Assembly (NCBI GenBank): GCA_025456205.1
Contig: JALOLA010000013.1
Span: 1 to 36,660 of the forward strand
From: Acidobacteriota bacterium
GTDB taxonomy: Bacteria; Acidobacteriota; Aminicenantia; UBA2199
Reading direction: 5' to 3'
Length of the DNA stretch: 36,660 nucleotides
A program made the translations under genes and the position numbers. Of the stretch, positions 15,016-23,000 are shown piece after piece. Each line of letters opens with the position of its first letter. Position 1 is the stretch's first letter. Under the pieces are notes generated by a model. It saw only the letters and a list, made by a program, of their open reading frames with translations, was not told the origin of the DNA and did not search any database.

Positions 15016-17973
15016 ATGGACCAGCTGTTCAGCCAGTACCCGCGGTTGGGAGCGTTCCTGGCCATTTTTCTGCCCGAATTCCAGCTGGAGAAGCGCGAAT
15101 TCAACAAGGAGAACGCCGACCGCCTGATCGCCTGCCTGGTCGGCGTGCTGGACGCCCTGTTCAAGGCGGAGAACCTGGCCCGGCGGAAGAACCTGCGCCT
15201 GGCGCCGGGCAAGACCTTTTTTCCCGACGACATGCTGTTGGTCCTGGAAAACGTCGCCGCCTACCTGCAGACTTTCAACACCCAGGTCCTGAGCATGAGC
15301 AAGACCGAGCGCCAGACGCTGGTGTTCATCCTGGAGAACGTCGGCGACTACCTGAAGAACGGGCGGCTTCAGGAGGCGGAAAAGGGAAAAAAGAACCTTT
15401 TCTTCGATTATAAGTTCTGGATCGAGAACCTGTTCAAGCTATTCGACCAGAAGATCAGCGGCGCCGTGACGGCCAGCAAGCGCGTGACCCCGAAGAACCT
15501 GTTCGGTCCGCAGGAGGCGCTGCACGACGAGCTGATCTACGGCAACGCCACCCTGAGCTTCAGCCTGTTCCCGTTCGCCGTCATCCAGGAGGGGCGGGTC
15601 CTCTTCCTGGCGCAGCTGGACGAGACCGGTGCGCGTTTTCGCGACGGCGCCGGGGACAGCGCGCCGGCCTTCAGCGCCGACGGCCTTTGGCAGAAGGTCG
15701 GCGAGTTCCTGCTGGCCAATTTCGCCTTCGCCGACCTGGAGCGGGTCGAATGCCAGCTGCCCGGGGGCGAAGCCGGGGGCCTGGGCCGCAGGCGCCAGGT
15801 GGAAGCGGCGCAGCGCGACCAGCAGCTGAAGCTGTTCGCCGAGAGCCAGCTGCTGCTGGAGGAGATCGCTTTCGAGGACCTCAGCATGCCCCTGGTCTAC
15901 CTGCTGCAGATCCGCAACCTGGCCGAGCTGGGCCGCGGCCTGGAGATGAAGCGGCTGCTGCAGAAATTCCTGCTGTTCTATCCGTTCTACGCCGAGGGCC
16001 ACGAGTTGATGGGAGACGTCTATGCCCGCGAGGAGAACATCGAGCTGGCCCTGAACTTTTACGAAAAGGCGCTGCTGATCTCCCAGAGCAAGGGCCTGGC
16101 CGACAAGATCAAGAAAGCCAGGGATTTCCTGGAAAAGGGCCGGGGCAAGCCGGAAGCGCAGAAGAACGACGCGTTCTTCGACATCACCGACGCGGTGATC
16201 CAGAACGAGCAGCGCATCATCGGCCGCGGCAAGGAACTGCGGCAGATGATCGAGATCCTCATTTCCAACTCGAAGCGCAACCTGCTGCTGATTGGCGAGC
16301 GCGGCGTGGGCAAGTCGACCCTGGTGCGCCTGCTGGCGCAGAAGATCATCTTCGGCGAGGTGCCGGGGGCGCTGAGGGAGAAACGGATCAAGGAGATCAA
16401 TTTCGTCGCCCTGCTCACCGGCTCCAAGTATCGCGGCCAGTTCGAGGAGAAGGTCCTGAAGCTGCTGCAGGAGTTCAAGGCGCAGAACGCCATCCTGGTG
16501 CTGGAGGACATGCACCTGATGATGTCCACCGGCGCGGCCCGCGGCACCTCCCTGGACCTGGTCAACATCCTCAAGAATTTCCTGCGCGACAACTCCATCC
16601 AGGTCATTGCCACCACCGACTATGAGGAATACAAGAACACCATCGAGAAGGACAACTCCCTGCTGGGCTATTTCCAGAAGATCGTCGTCAACGAGCTGTC
16701 AGCGGAAGGGACGCGCAGGATCCTCAGGGACCTGGTCGGCCAGGTGGTCGCCGCCGACAGCCTGCTGGTCTCCAGCCAGATCATCGAGGACATCGTCGAG
16801 AGCGCCAAGCGCGACATCCGCGAGCGCAAGCTCCCGGACGCGGCCATCATGCTCCTGGAGCGCTGCATCGCCAAGGTCAAGCTGAAGAACAGCGCCGGCG
16901 GCGGGCCGCTGAAGATCGAGGAGGCCGACGTGCTGGAGGTGCTGGCCGACATCGGCAACCTGCCCGAGACCAATATCTCCATCTCGCTCAAGAGCCGCCT
17001 GGGCTGCCTGCGGGCCAACATCCTGAAGCGCATCGTCGGCCAGGACGATGCGGTGGCCAAGATGGTATCGTCGGTCATCACCTCCAAGCTGGGCTACGAC
17101 GTCAAGAAGAACCGCCCCGACGGCGTCTTCATGTTCATCGGCCCCACCGGCGTGGGCAAGACCGAGACCGCCATCGCCCTGAGCGAGGCGCTCTATGGCA
17201 GCCAGGACTACCTCATCCGCATCGACATGTCGGAATACATGGAGAAGTTCACCTATTCGCGCTTCGTCGGGGCGGCGCCCGGCTACGTGGGCTACTATGA
17301 CGCCAACCAGCTCACCGACAAGGTGCGCCTCAACCCCTATTCCGTCATCCTGCTGGACGAGATCGAGAAGGCCGACGCGCAGCTGCTGAACATCTTCCTG
17401 CAGGTCTTCGACGCCGGCCGGCTGACCGATGCCCGCGGCAACGTCATCGATTTTTCCAAGACCACCATCGTCATGACCTCCAACATCGGCACTTCGCTGT
17501 TCAGCAAGGCCAACATGGGCTACAAGAGCACCTCGGAGGAGACGCAGGTCTCGCGCGCCACCCTGATCAAGTCCCTGAAAAAATACTTTTCCCCGGAATT
17601 CCTCAACCGCATCGACGAGATCGTTGTCTTCCACCACCTGCGTGACGGCGACATCAAGGCGATCATCGACATTCACCTGCGCGAGGTGCGCCGCGACCTG
17701 GAGAAGCAGGGCAAGGAGCTGGTCGTGCCCGAGGAGGTGCTGGCCCATATCGCCGCCCGCGGCTACTCCCTCGAGTACGGGGCGCGCAACCTGAACCGCG
17801 TGCTGAAAAAAGAACTGCTGGAAAAGATCGCCTACCTGTCCCTGGAAAAGGAATGGGAGGAGGCGCGCTACCTGGCCTGCCGCCTGCGCGACGACGAGAT
17901 CGAGATCCTTCCCGAGCCGGCCGCGGCCGCGCTGTCCGCCGCCCGCGAACTGGAGGAGGCCAAGGGGGAATAA
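15016..17973 (+). CDS. Double-AAA+ Clp/Hsp100-like ATPase with a novel N-terminal half
   Basis: A 985-aa protein. ATG 15016 is preceded by a short GGAG (15006-15009); a TTG at 14989 is too close to the -10 box. Residues 1-390 do not show the Clp_N repeats of ClpA/B/C. They contain an unrecognised helical region, then a TPR-like pair at about 325-372 ('LALNFYEKALLISQ'). AAA-1 has Walker A GERGVGKS (427-434), a RYRGQFEE-like pore segment (KYRGQFEEKV) and Walker B ILVLEDMH. AAA-2 has Walker A GPTGVGKT (709-716), the pore motif GYVGYYD, Walker B VILLDEIEKAD and a D2-small domain with GARNL. There is no ClpB-type long coiled-coil M domain. Met834-Gly835-Tyr836 sits where ClpA/C/X carry the ClpP-binding IGF/VGF loop. 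It is likely a protein unfoldase; partner and targets unknown. It diverges from the TPR-kinase operon. Confidence 0.9.
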   Translation: MDQLFSQYPRLGAFLAIFLPEFQLEKREFNKENADRLIACLVGVLDALFKAENLARRKNLRLAPGKTFFPDDMLLVLENVAAYLQTFNTQVLSMSKTERQTLVFILENVGDYLKNGRLQEAEKGKKNLFFDYKFWIENLFKLFDQKISGAVTASKRVTPKNLFGPQEALHDELIYGNATLSFSLFPFAVIQEGRVLFLAQLDETGARFRDGAGDSAPAFSADGLWQKVGEFLLANFAFADLERVECQLPGGEAGGLGRRRQVEAAQRDQQLKLFAESQLLLEEIAFEDLSMPLVYLLQIRNLAELGRGLEMKRLLQKFLLFYPFYAEGHELMGDVYAREENIELALNFYEKALLISQSKGLADKIKKARDFLEKGRGKPEAQKNDAFFDITDAVIQNEQRIIGRGKELRQMIEILISNSKRNLLLIGERGVGKSTLVRLLAQKIIFGEVPGALREKRIKEINFVALLTGSKYRGQFEEKVLKLLQEFKAQNAILVLEDMHLMMSTGAARGTSLDLVNILKNFLRDNSIQVIATTDYEEYKNTIEKDNSLLGYFQKIVVNELSAEGTRRILRDLVGQVVAADSLLVSSQIIEDIVESAKRDIRERKLPDAAIMLLERCIAKVKLKNSAGGGPLKIEEADVLEVLADIGNLPETNISISLKSRLGCLRANILKRIVGQDDAVAKMVSSVITSKLGYDVKKNRPDGVFMFIGPTGVGKTETAIALSEALYGSQDYLIRIDMSEYMEKFTYSRFVGAAPGYVGYYDANQLTDKVRLNPYSVILLDEIEKADAQLLNIFLQVFDAGRLTDARGNVIDFSKTTIVMTSNIGTSLFSKANMGYKSTSEETQVSRATLIKSLKKYFSPEFLNRIDEIVVFHHLRDGDIKAIIDIHLREVRRDLEKQGKELVVPEEVLAHIAARGYSLEYGARNLNRVLKKELLEKIAYLSLEKEWEEARYLACRLRDDEIEILPEPAAAALSAARELEEAKGE

Positions 17974-17980
17974 GGTTGTC

Positions 17981-17996
17981 GACCGGCGGCCCGGTC
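17981..17996. terminator. Small hairpin between convergent AAA+ and PilZ genes
   Basis: GACCGG (17981-17986), loop CGGC, CCGGTC (17991-17996): a perfect 6-bp stem inside the 21-base space between two convergent stops. No T-run follows on either strand, so termination here is only a possibility. Confidence 0.25.
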
Positions 17997-18285
17997 AATT
18001 CGGGGAGGACAGCAGCTGGTAATACTCTTCCGGGGCTTCGCGGATGGCGATGCCGATGTTGTTGGAAGACTGCCGGGAAACCACGCGGGTGATCCAGCGC
18101 ACGTCGCCTTTCAGCGTGATGACCTTGTTGCCGAACTGCAGCTTGATGTCGACGCTCTGGTTCCTCGGCGGGCGGCTCATGGAGATCTTGATGCCGCCCT
18201 GGGACATGTCGACGACGATCGCCGGCTTGTCTTCGAGGCTGGAGAGGACCCGCCTCTTGATGCGCATTTCTTTTCTCTGCTCCAT
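17995..18285 (-). CDS. PilZ-domain protein (candidate cyclic-di-GMP receptor)
   Basis: A 96-aa single-domain protein. Both parts of the PilZ nucleotide-binding signature are present: RKEMR (Arg4 to Arg8, RxxxR) and DMSQGG (Asp26 to Gly31, D/NxSxxG). The rest is a six-strand barrel-like sequence (VDIKLQFG, ITLKGDVRWI). Such proteins bind c-di-GMP and act on motility, secretion or transcription. ATG 18285 follows a strong GGGGAGGTGGAG ribosome site. It has its own promoter inside the 3' end of the permease gene, so it need not be part of that operon. Confidence 0.88.
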   Translation of the reverse strand: MEQRKEMRIKRRVLSSLEDKPAIVVDMSQGGIKISMSRPPRNQSVDIKLQFGNKVITLKGDVRWITRVVSRQSSNNIGIAIREAPEEYYQLLSSPN

Positions 18286-18330
18286 GCTCCACCTCCCCGC
18301 GTCCTGGCGAAGTTCGATTCCGCTGGCCCC

Positions 18331-18359
18331 ATTATAACTTCATTTATTGTTTTTTTCAA
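18331..18359 (-). promoter_or_regulatory. Promoter of the PilZ gene
   Basis: Minus strand: TTGAAA (18359-18354, 5 of 6), 17 bases, perfect TATAAT (18336-18331). The leader is about 40 bases. The -35 lies inside the last codons of the DppC-type gene (stop at 18342-18340). Confidence 0.65.
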
Positions 18360-19170
18360 AGGCAATAGTGCCGGGCCGGGAGCCGAAGCCCTCGGCAAGC
18401 AGAAGGAAGCCGGCCACCAGCATGACCAGGCAGGCGCCGGGGACCAGGACCAGGCCCGGTCGCTCGAGGAGATGGCCGCGGCCGGAGTCGATCATGCCGC
18501 CCAGGGTCGGCAGACGGGGGTCCAGCCCGAGCCCCAGGAAGTTCAGGCTGGCCTCGGCCAGGATGACCGCGGCGATGCCGGAAACGGCCTGGGTGAGAAG
18601 AACGGGGAAGAGCAGCGGCAGGACGTGCTGCCTGGCGATGTGCCGCGGCGAGGCGTTGAAGCCGAGGGCGGCCAGGATGAAATCCTGTTCCTTGATCCTC
18701 AGGACCTCGCCGCGCACCAGGCGCGCGGTTCCCGCCCAGCCGCCGGCGGCCAGGGCCAGGACCAGGTGCAGGATCCCCTGGCCCCACAAGGCGGCCAGGA
18801 GCAGCGCCAGAAGGAGGCCGGGAAATGCCAGGGCGAGATCGGCCGCGCGCATGATGGCGGAACCCAGCCATCCGCCGTGCCAGCCGGCCAGGTAGCCCAG
18901 GACGAGCCCGCCGCCCGTGGCCAGCGCGACCACGACCAGGGCGACGGCCAGCGATACCAGCGTGCCGCAAGCCAGGCAGGACAGGATATCGCGCCCGAGG
19001 GCATCGGTGCCGAGAGGGTGGCCGGGGGCCGGCGGCAGCAGGCGCTGGGGCAGGTGCAGGTCCAGGTCGATGCCCGCGGCCAGGAGACCGCCGACGAGCG
19101 CAGCGCCGAGCACCGCCAGGAGCAGGACGCCCAGGCGGAAGCGCGGGTCGCGCCTATCCGGTCCGATCAT
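18340..19170 (-). CDS. Peptide/nickel-type ABC transporter permease (DppC/OppC family)
   Basis: A 276-aa inner-membrane permease with about six hydrophobic segments. It has the family start (PLGTDALGRDILS) and the cytoplasmic EAA loop that docks the ATPase (AALGFNASPRHIARQHVLP), then LNFLGLGLDPRLPTLGGMI. Its ATG lies inside the end of the DppB-type gene (17-base overlap), so expression is coupled. Substrate is probably peptide-like, but metal-chelate or sugar transporters share this fold. No ATPase (DppD/F) or binding protein (DppA) gene follows; the next gene is PilZ. Confidence 0.9.
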   Translation of the reverse strand: MIGPDRRDPRFRLGVLLLAVLGAALVGGLLAAGIDLDLHLPQRLLPPAPGHPLGTDALGRDILSCLACGTLVSLAVALVVVALATGGGLVLGYLAGWHGGWLGSAIMRAADLALAFPGLLLALLLAALWGQGILHLVLALAAGGWAGTARLVRGEVLRIKEQDFILAALGFNASPRHIARQHVLPLLFPVLLTQAVSGIAAVILAEASLNFLGLGLDPRLPTLGGMIDSGRGHLLERPGLVLVPGACLVMLVAGFLLLAEGFGSRPGTIAFEKNNK

Positions 19171-20083
19171 GGCCGATGCGCGGGTCGAGCAGCGGATAGG
19201 AGAGGTCGACCAGCAGGTTCAGCAAAAGGTAGAGCGCGGCCATCAGCAGCACCGTTCCCTGGATCACGGGGAAGTCGCGCTGGCGGACGGCGCGGACCAG
19301 CAGCGTGCCGATGCCGGGCCAGGAGAACACGCTCTCGACGACGATGGCGCCGCTGAGCAGGGCCCCCGCCTGCATGCCGGCCAGGGTGACGATGGGGAGC
19401 AGCGCGTTCTTCAGTATGTGGCGCCTGTAGACCTGCGCCTGCGAAAGGCCCTTGGCCATGGCCAGGAGCACGTAGGGGCGCTGCGATTCCTTCTGCAGCG
19501 CCGTCCGCACCATGCGCGTGAGGAAGGCGCTGAGCGGGATGGCCAGGGTCAGGGCGGGCAGGACGAGGAATTCGCCGCTGCCGCTCCCGGAAACGGGGAA
19601 AATCCCCAGTCCCAGCGCGAAGACCAGGATCAGGAAAAGGCCGATGAGAAAGACCGGGACCGCCAGCCCGATCGTGGAAAAGGCCATGACCAGGGCCTCC
19701 CATGGCCGGTTTCCCCTGTAAAGCGAAAGGAACCCCAGCAGCAGTGAAAGCGGCAGCGTGAGCGCCATGGCGGCCAGGGCCAATAGCGCCGTGTTCGGCA
19801 GGTATCTACGCAGGGTGGCCATGACGGGCCTGCGATCGACCAGCGATTCACCAAGGTCCAGCACCGCCAGCCTGAGAAGGAAGCGGGCATACTGTTCGGC
19901 CAGGGGCCGGTCCAGCCGCAGCGAGTGCCGCAGGCGCGCGACATCCTGCCGGTCGGGGTTCGGCCCCAGGATCTCCAGCAACGGGTCGCCGGGGATCGAG
20001 CGCGCCAGCAAGAAGATCAGGCTGGCCGCGCCCCAGATATATAGCAGGAGCAGGCCGGAGCTCTTCAGCAGCCGCCGCGTCAT
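19154..20083 (-). CDS. Peptide/nickel-type ABC transporter permease (DppB/OppB family)
   Basis: A 309-aa inner-membrane permease. Hydrophobic N-terminal segment, then the periplasmic domain typical of DppB (IPGDPLLEILGPNPD, LDRPLAEQYARFL), later membrane segments, and the EAA loop (LAMAKGLSQAQVYRRHILKNALLP) ending with FSWPGIGTLLV. ATG 20083 overlaps the stop of the sigma-54 activator (ATGA), and its own end overlaps the DppC gene by 17 bases. The three genes therefore form one coupled unit. Substrate unknown. Confidence 0.92.
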   Translation of the reverse strand: MTRRLLKSSGLLLLYIWGAASLIFLLARSIPGDPLLEILGPNPDRQDVARLRHSLRLDRPLAEQYARFLLRLAVLDLGESLVDRRPVMATLRRYLPNTALLALAAMALTLPLSLLLGFLSLYRGNRPWEALVMAFSTIGLAVPVFLIGLFLILVFALGLGIFPVSGSGSGEFLVLPALTLAIPLSAFLTRMVRTALQKESQRPYVLLAMAKGLSQAQVYRRHILKNALLPIVTLAGMQAGALLSGAIVVESVFSWPGIGTLLVRAVRQRDFPVIQGTVLLMAALYLLLNLLVDLSYPLLDPRIGHDRTG

Positions 20084-23000
20084 GGCGAGATGCGGTACTT
20101 CTTCAGCAGGTTGAAGAGGGCCATGCGGCTGATCCCCAGCTTTTCCGCGGTCCGGTTCCGCTGTCCGTTCATTTCCTTCAGCGTCTTCAGCAACAGGTCC
20201 TTTTCGTGCTCCTGCCGCGCGGCCTTCCAGCTGAAGGATGCCTTGGCCGCCCCGGCCGGGAGCTCCAGCTCGGGGTTGAACGTGATCATGTTCTTGATCC
20301 GCGATTCCAGCTCGCGCACATTGCCGGGGAACTCTTCGCCGCGGAACATGTCGGCCATGGCTTCCAGACGGTCCGCTCCCTGGTCCGGGTAGCCGAACTT
20401 CTTGAGAAAATGGCCGATGAGCAGTGGAATGTCATCGCGGCGCTCGCGCAGGGGCGGGATGCGGATGACCAGGTCCTGGAGCCGGTAGAACAGGTCCTCG
20501 CGGAACAGATTTTTGCGGATCAGCTCACCCAGGTCGCGGTTGCTGGCGGAAACCAGGCGCACATCGACGTGGACGGTCTTGTTCTCCCCCAGGCGGCGGA
20601 TCTCCCTTTCCTGCAGCGCCCGCAGCAGCTTGGCCTGCAGCGCCAGGGGCAGGTCGGCGATCTCGTCCAGGAAGAGAGTGCCGCGGTCGGCCGCCTCCAG
20701 CAGGCCGACGCGGTTTTCGCCGGCGCCGCTGAACGCCCCCTTCCTGAAGCCGAACAGCTCCGCCTCCAGGAGCGTGTCGGGGATCGCAGCGGCGTTGACC
20801 GAGATGAACGGCTGCCCGGCCCTGGCGCTGAGCAGGTGCACGGCGCGCGCCACCAGTTCCTTGCCGCTGCCGCTTTCGCCGCTGACCAGCAGGGAAAAAT
20901 CCACCTTGCTGACCTGGGCGATCCGCCGCTTCATTTCCCTGATCGCCTGCGATGCGCCGACGATGAAGTCCAGCTTCTCGTCGATGCGGTACTCATTCTG
21001 CAGGAAATTCCGGAACAGCAGCGAGAATTTCCCGAACAGCTCCCGGTGGCGGTTGTAGAAATCCTGGAAGAACAGGGCTCCGTCCCGCGAACCGATGACC
21101 AGGCAGGCCAGGATGTCCTCGGCGAGCGGCCAGCGGATGAGCTTGGTGCAGGCGAACGGGTAGAAGAGCCTTTCCGGGCTGTGGTACTTTCCCTGGACCT
21201 CCGCCAGTCCATGGTTCTGGTTCTGCGGCGCCGCCGCTGCGTCCAGCAGCATCTCCTCTCCCAGGTCACGGAACTGGTCGGAGCTGGCGAAATGGAAGAG
21301 AGGCCGCTGCTTCTCGTGGACGGACATGAGCAGCCAGTCGACCGGTGCCTCCCTGGAGATCGCGCGCTGGAACCCGTTGAAAAAATCCACCGGCAGGCGC
21401 CATTGGCGGTGCTGTTCGACCAGGTGGGCGTCGGCGAAAAGGCCGAGGCCCTGCTCTCCCTCCTCGTAGCGCTGGCGCAGCCGGGTGAGCCTGGCCGAAA
21501 CCTCGCGCTTGTTGGCGCTGAAAAAATCATGCATGGCCAGGAACTCGTCGCGCAGGCCGGCGGGTGGGCCCTCCGCGACCAGGTCGAAGAACATGTACCA
21601 ATATTCGTAAAAATAATAGTTTTTCGCCCGCGGCGACAGCTCCAAGGCCAGTTCCTTGAAGCGCTCCAGCCATTCGTTCCGGCGGTACTTTTTCAGCAGC
21701 AGCCGCAGCGCCTCGAAGCGGGTCTTCCTTGAGCCGATGGCCTGCAGCTGCCGGGCCATCTCCACCTCCCGGCCGTCCCCAGCGGCCGCGAACAAACGGA
21801 ACAGGCTGCGGACGGCTTCCTGGTCGGCGCTGAACCAAGGGCCGCCGCTCGCCGGCGCTTTGTCCTTGAAGCCGCACAGGCATCCCCGGCGGTAGGCGCA
21901 TTCGCTGAGCCCCTTGCTGTTGGCGCTGCCGCGAAAGATCGCTTCGGCGCGCTCGATGAGCTGCAGGGCCTTTTCATCGTGTAGGCGCAGTGTCTCGAGG
22001 CCGGCCCAATTCAGCAGGTCAATGGCGCTGGAATCGAGAAGTTTCTTTTCCTCGTCCCAGGCCAGCAGGCCGCGCAGCAGGTCGTCGGCCCGCGGCCAAT
22101 CCCCCTTGGCCAGGAAAACGTTGACCAGGTTGGCGTTCACCAGCATGATGCCGTCGCGGTTCTTCTCCCTGGCATACAGCTTCGCGGCCTTCTGGTACCA
22201 GCACTCGGCCTGGAAGTCATCGTCGTTCTCGGCATACAGGTTGCCCAGGTCCACGGCGGCGCCGGCCGAGCTGAGGGCCAGGCGGTCCGCCTCGGCCTGG
22301 ACGAAGATGGTCTTGTACAGCGACTCGCTCCGCGTGAAGTCGCCTTCCTCCCGTAGCAGCTTCGCCATCTGGCTCCGGGCTTCGATCTCTTCCCGGCGGC
22401 GCTGGCCGGCGCTGAAATAATCCAGGGCCGCGGCCAGCTGGGCCTTGGCTTTGGCAAATTCCCGGTTGTAGATACTGCGGTCGCTCTGCTGGATGAGGGC
22501 GAGGTTGCGGTAGTAGGCGGAGCGGATCTTTCCGGCAAAGGCGTCGGCCTTGCCCCGCGGCGAGGTCTTTGCGTTGAGGATGAAATTCAGGTAAAGCCAT
22601 TCATCGCGGGATTCCCGCGCCGGGGGGGCCATCCCGGCGAGCAGCCTGCGGAGCTCCGGGTAGTCCCTGCGGCGCATGGCCAGGTGCGCTTTTTTCAAGC
22701 GCGCCCAGGGCGCGGCGGCGTCCGGGATGGCGGCCAGGAGATGGGCGGCCTGGTCCAGGCAGTTGCCATGGATCAGGATGTCGATCCCGTATTCCGGCGC
22801 CCTGCCGCCCGCCGGCAGCAATGGCAGATGGCGGCAGAGCAGGTCCGCGGCGGGGCCGGGTGCGACCCGGCCCGGGGACTCGCCGGCCATTTTCTTGAGA
22901 TGGTCTTCCAAGGCGGCCGGGCAGCCGGCGGCGATGAGATGGGCGATGCGGGCATAGGCCCATTCGCTTTTCATGGCAAGTTGGGTGAGCGCTGCGCCCG

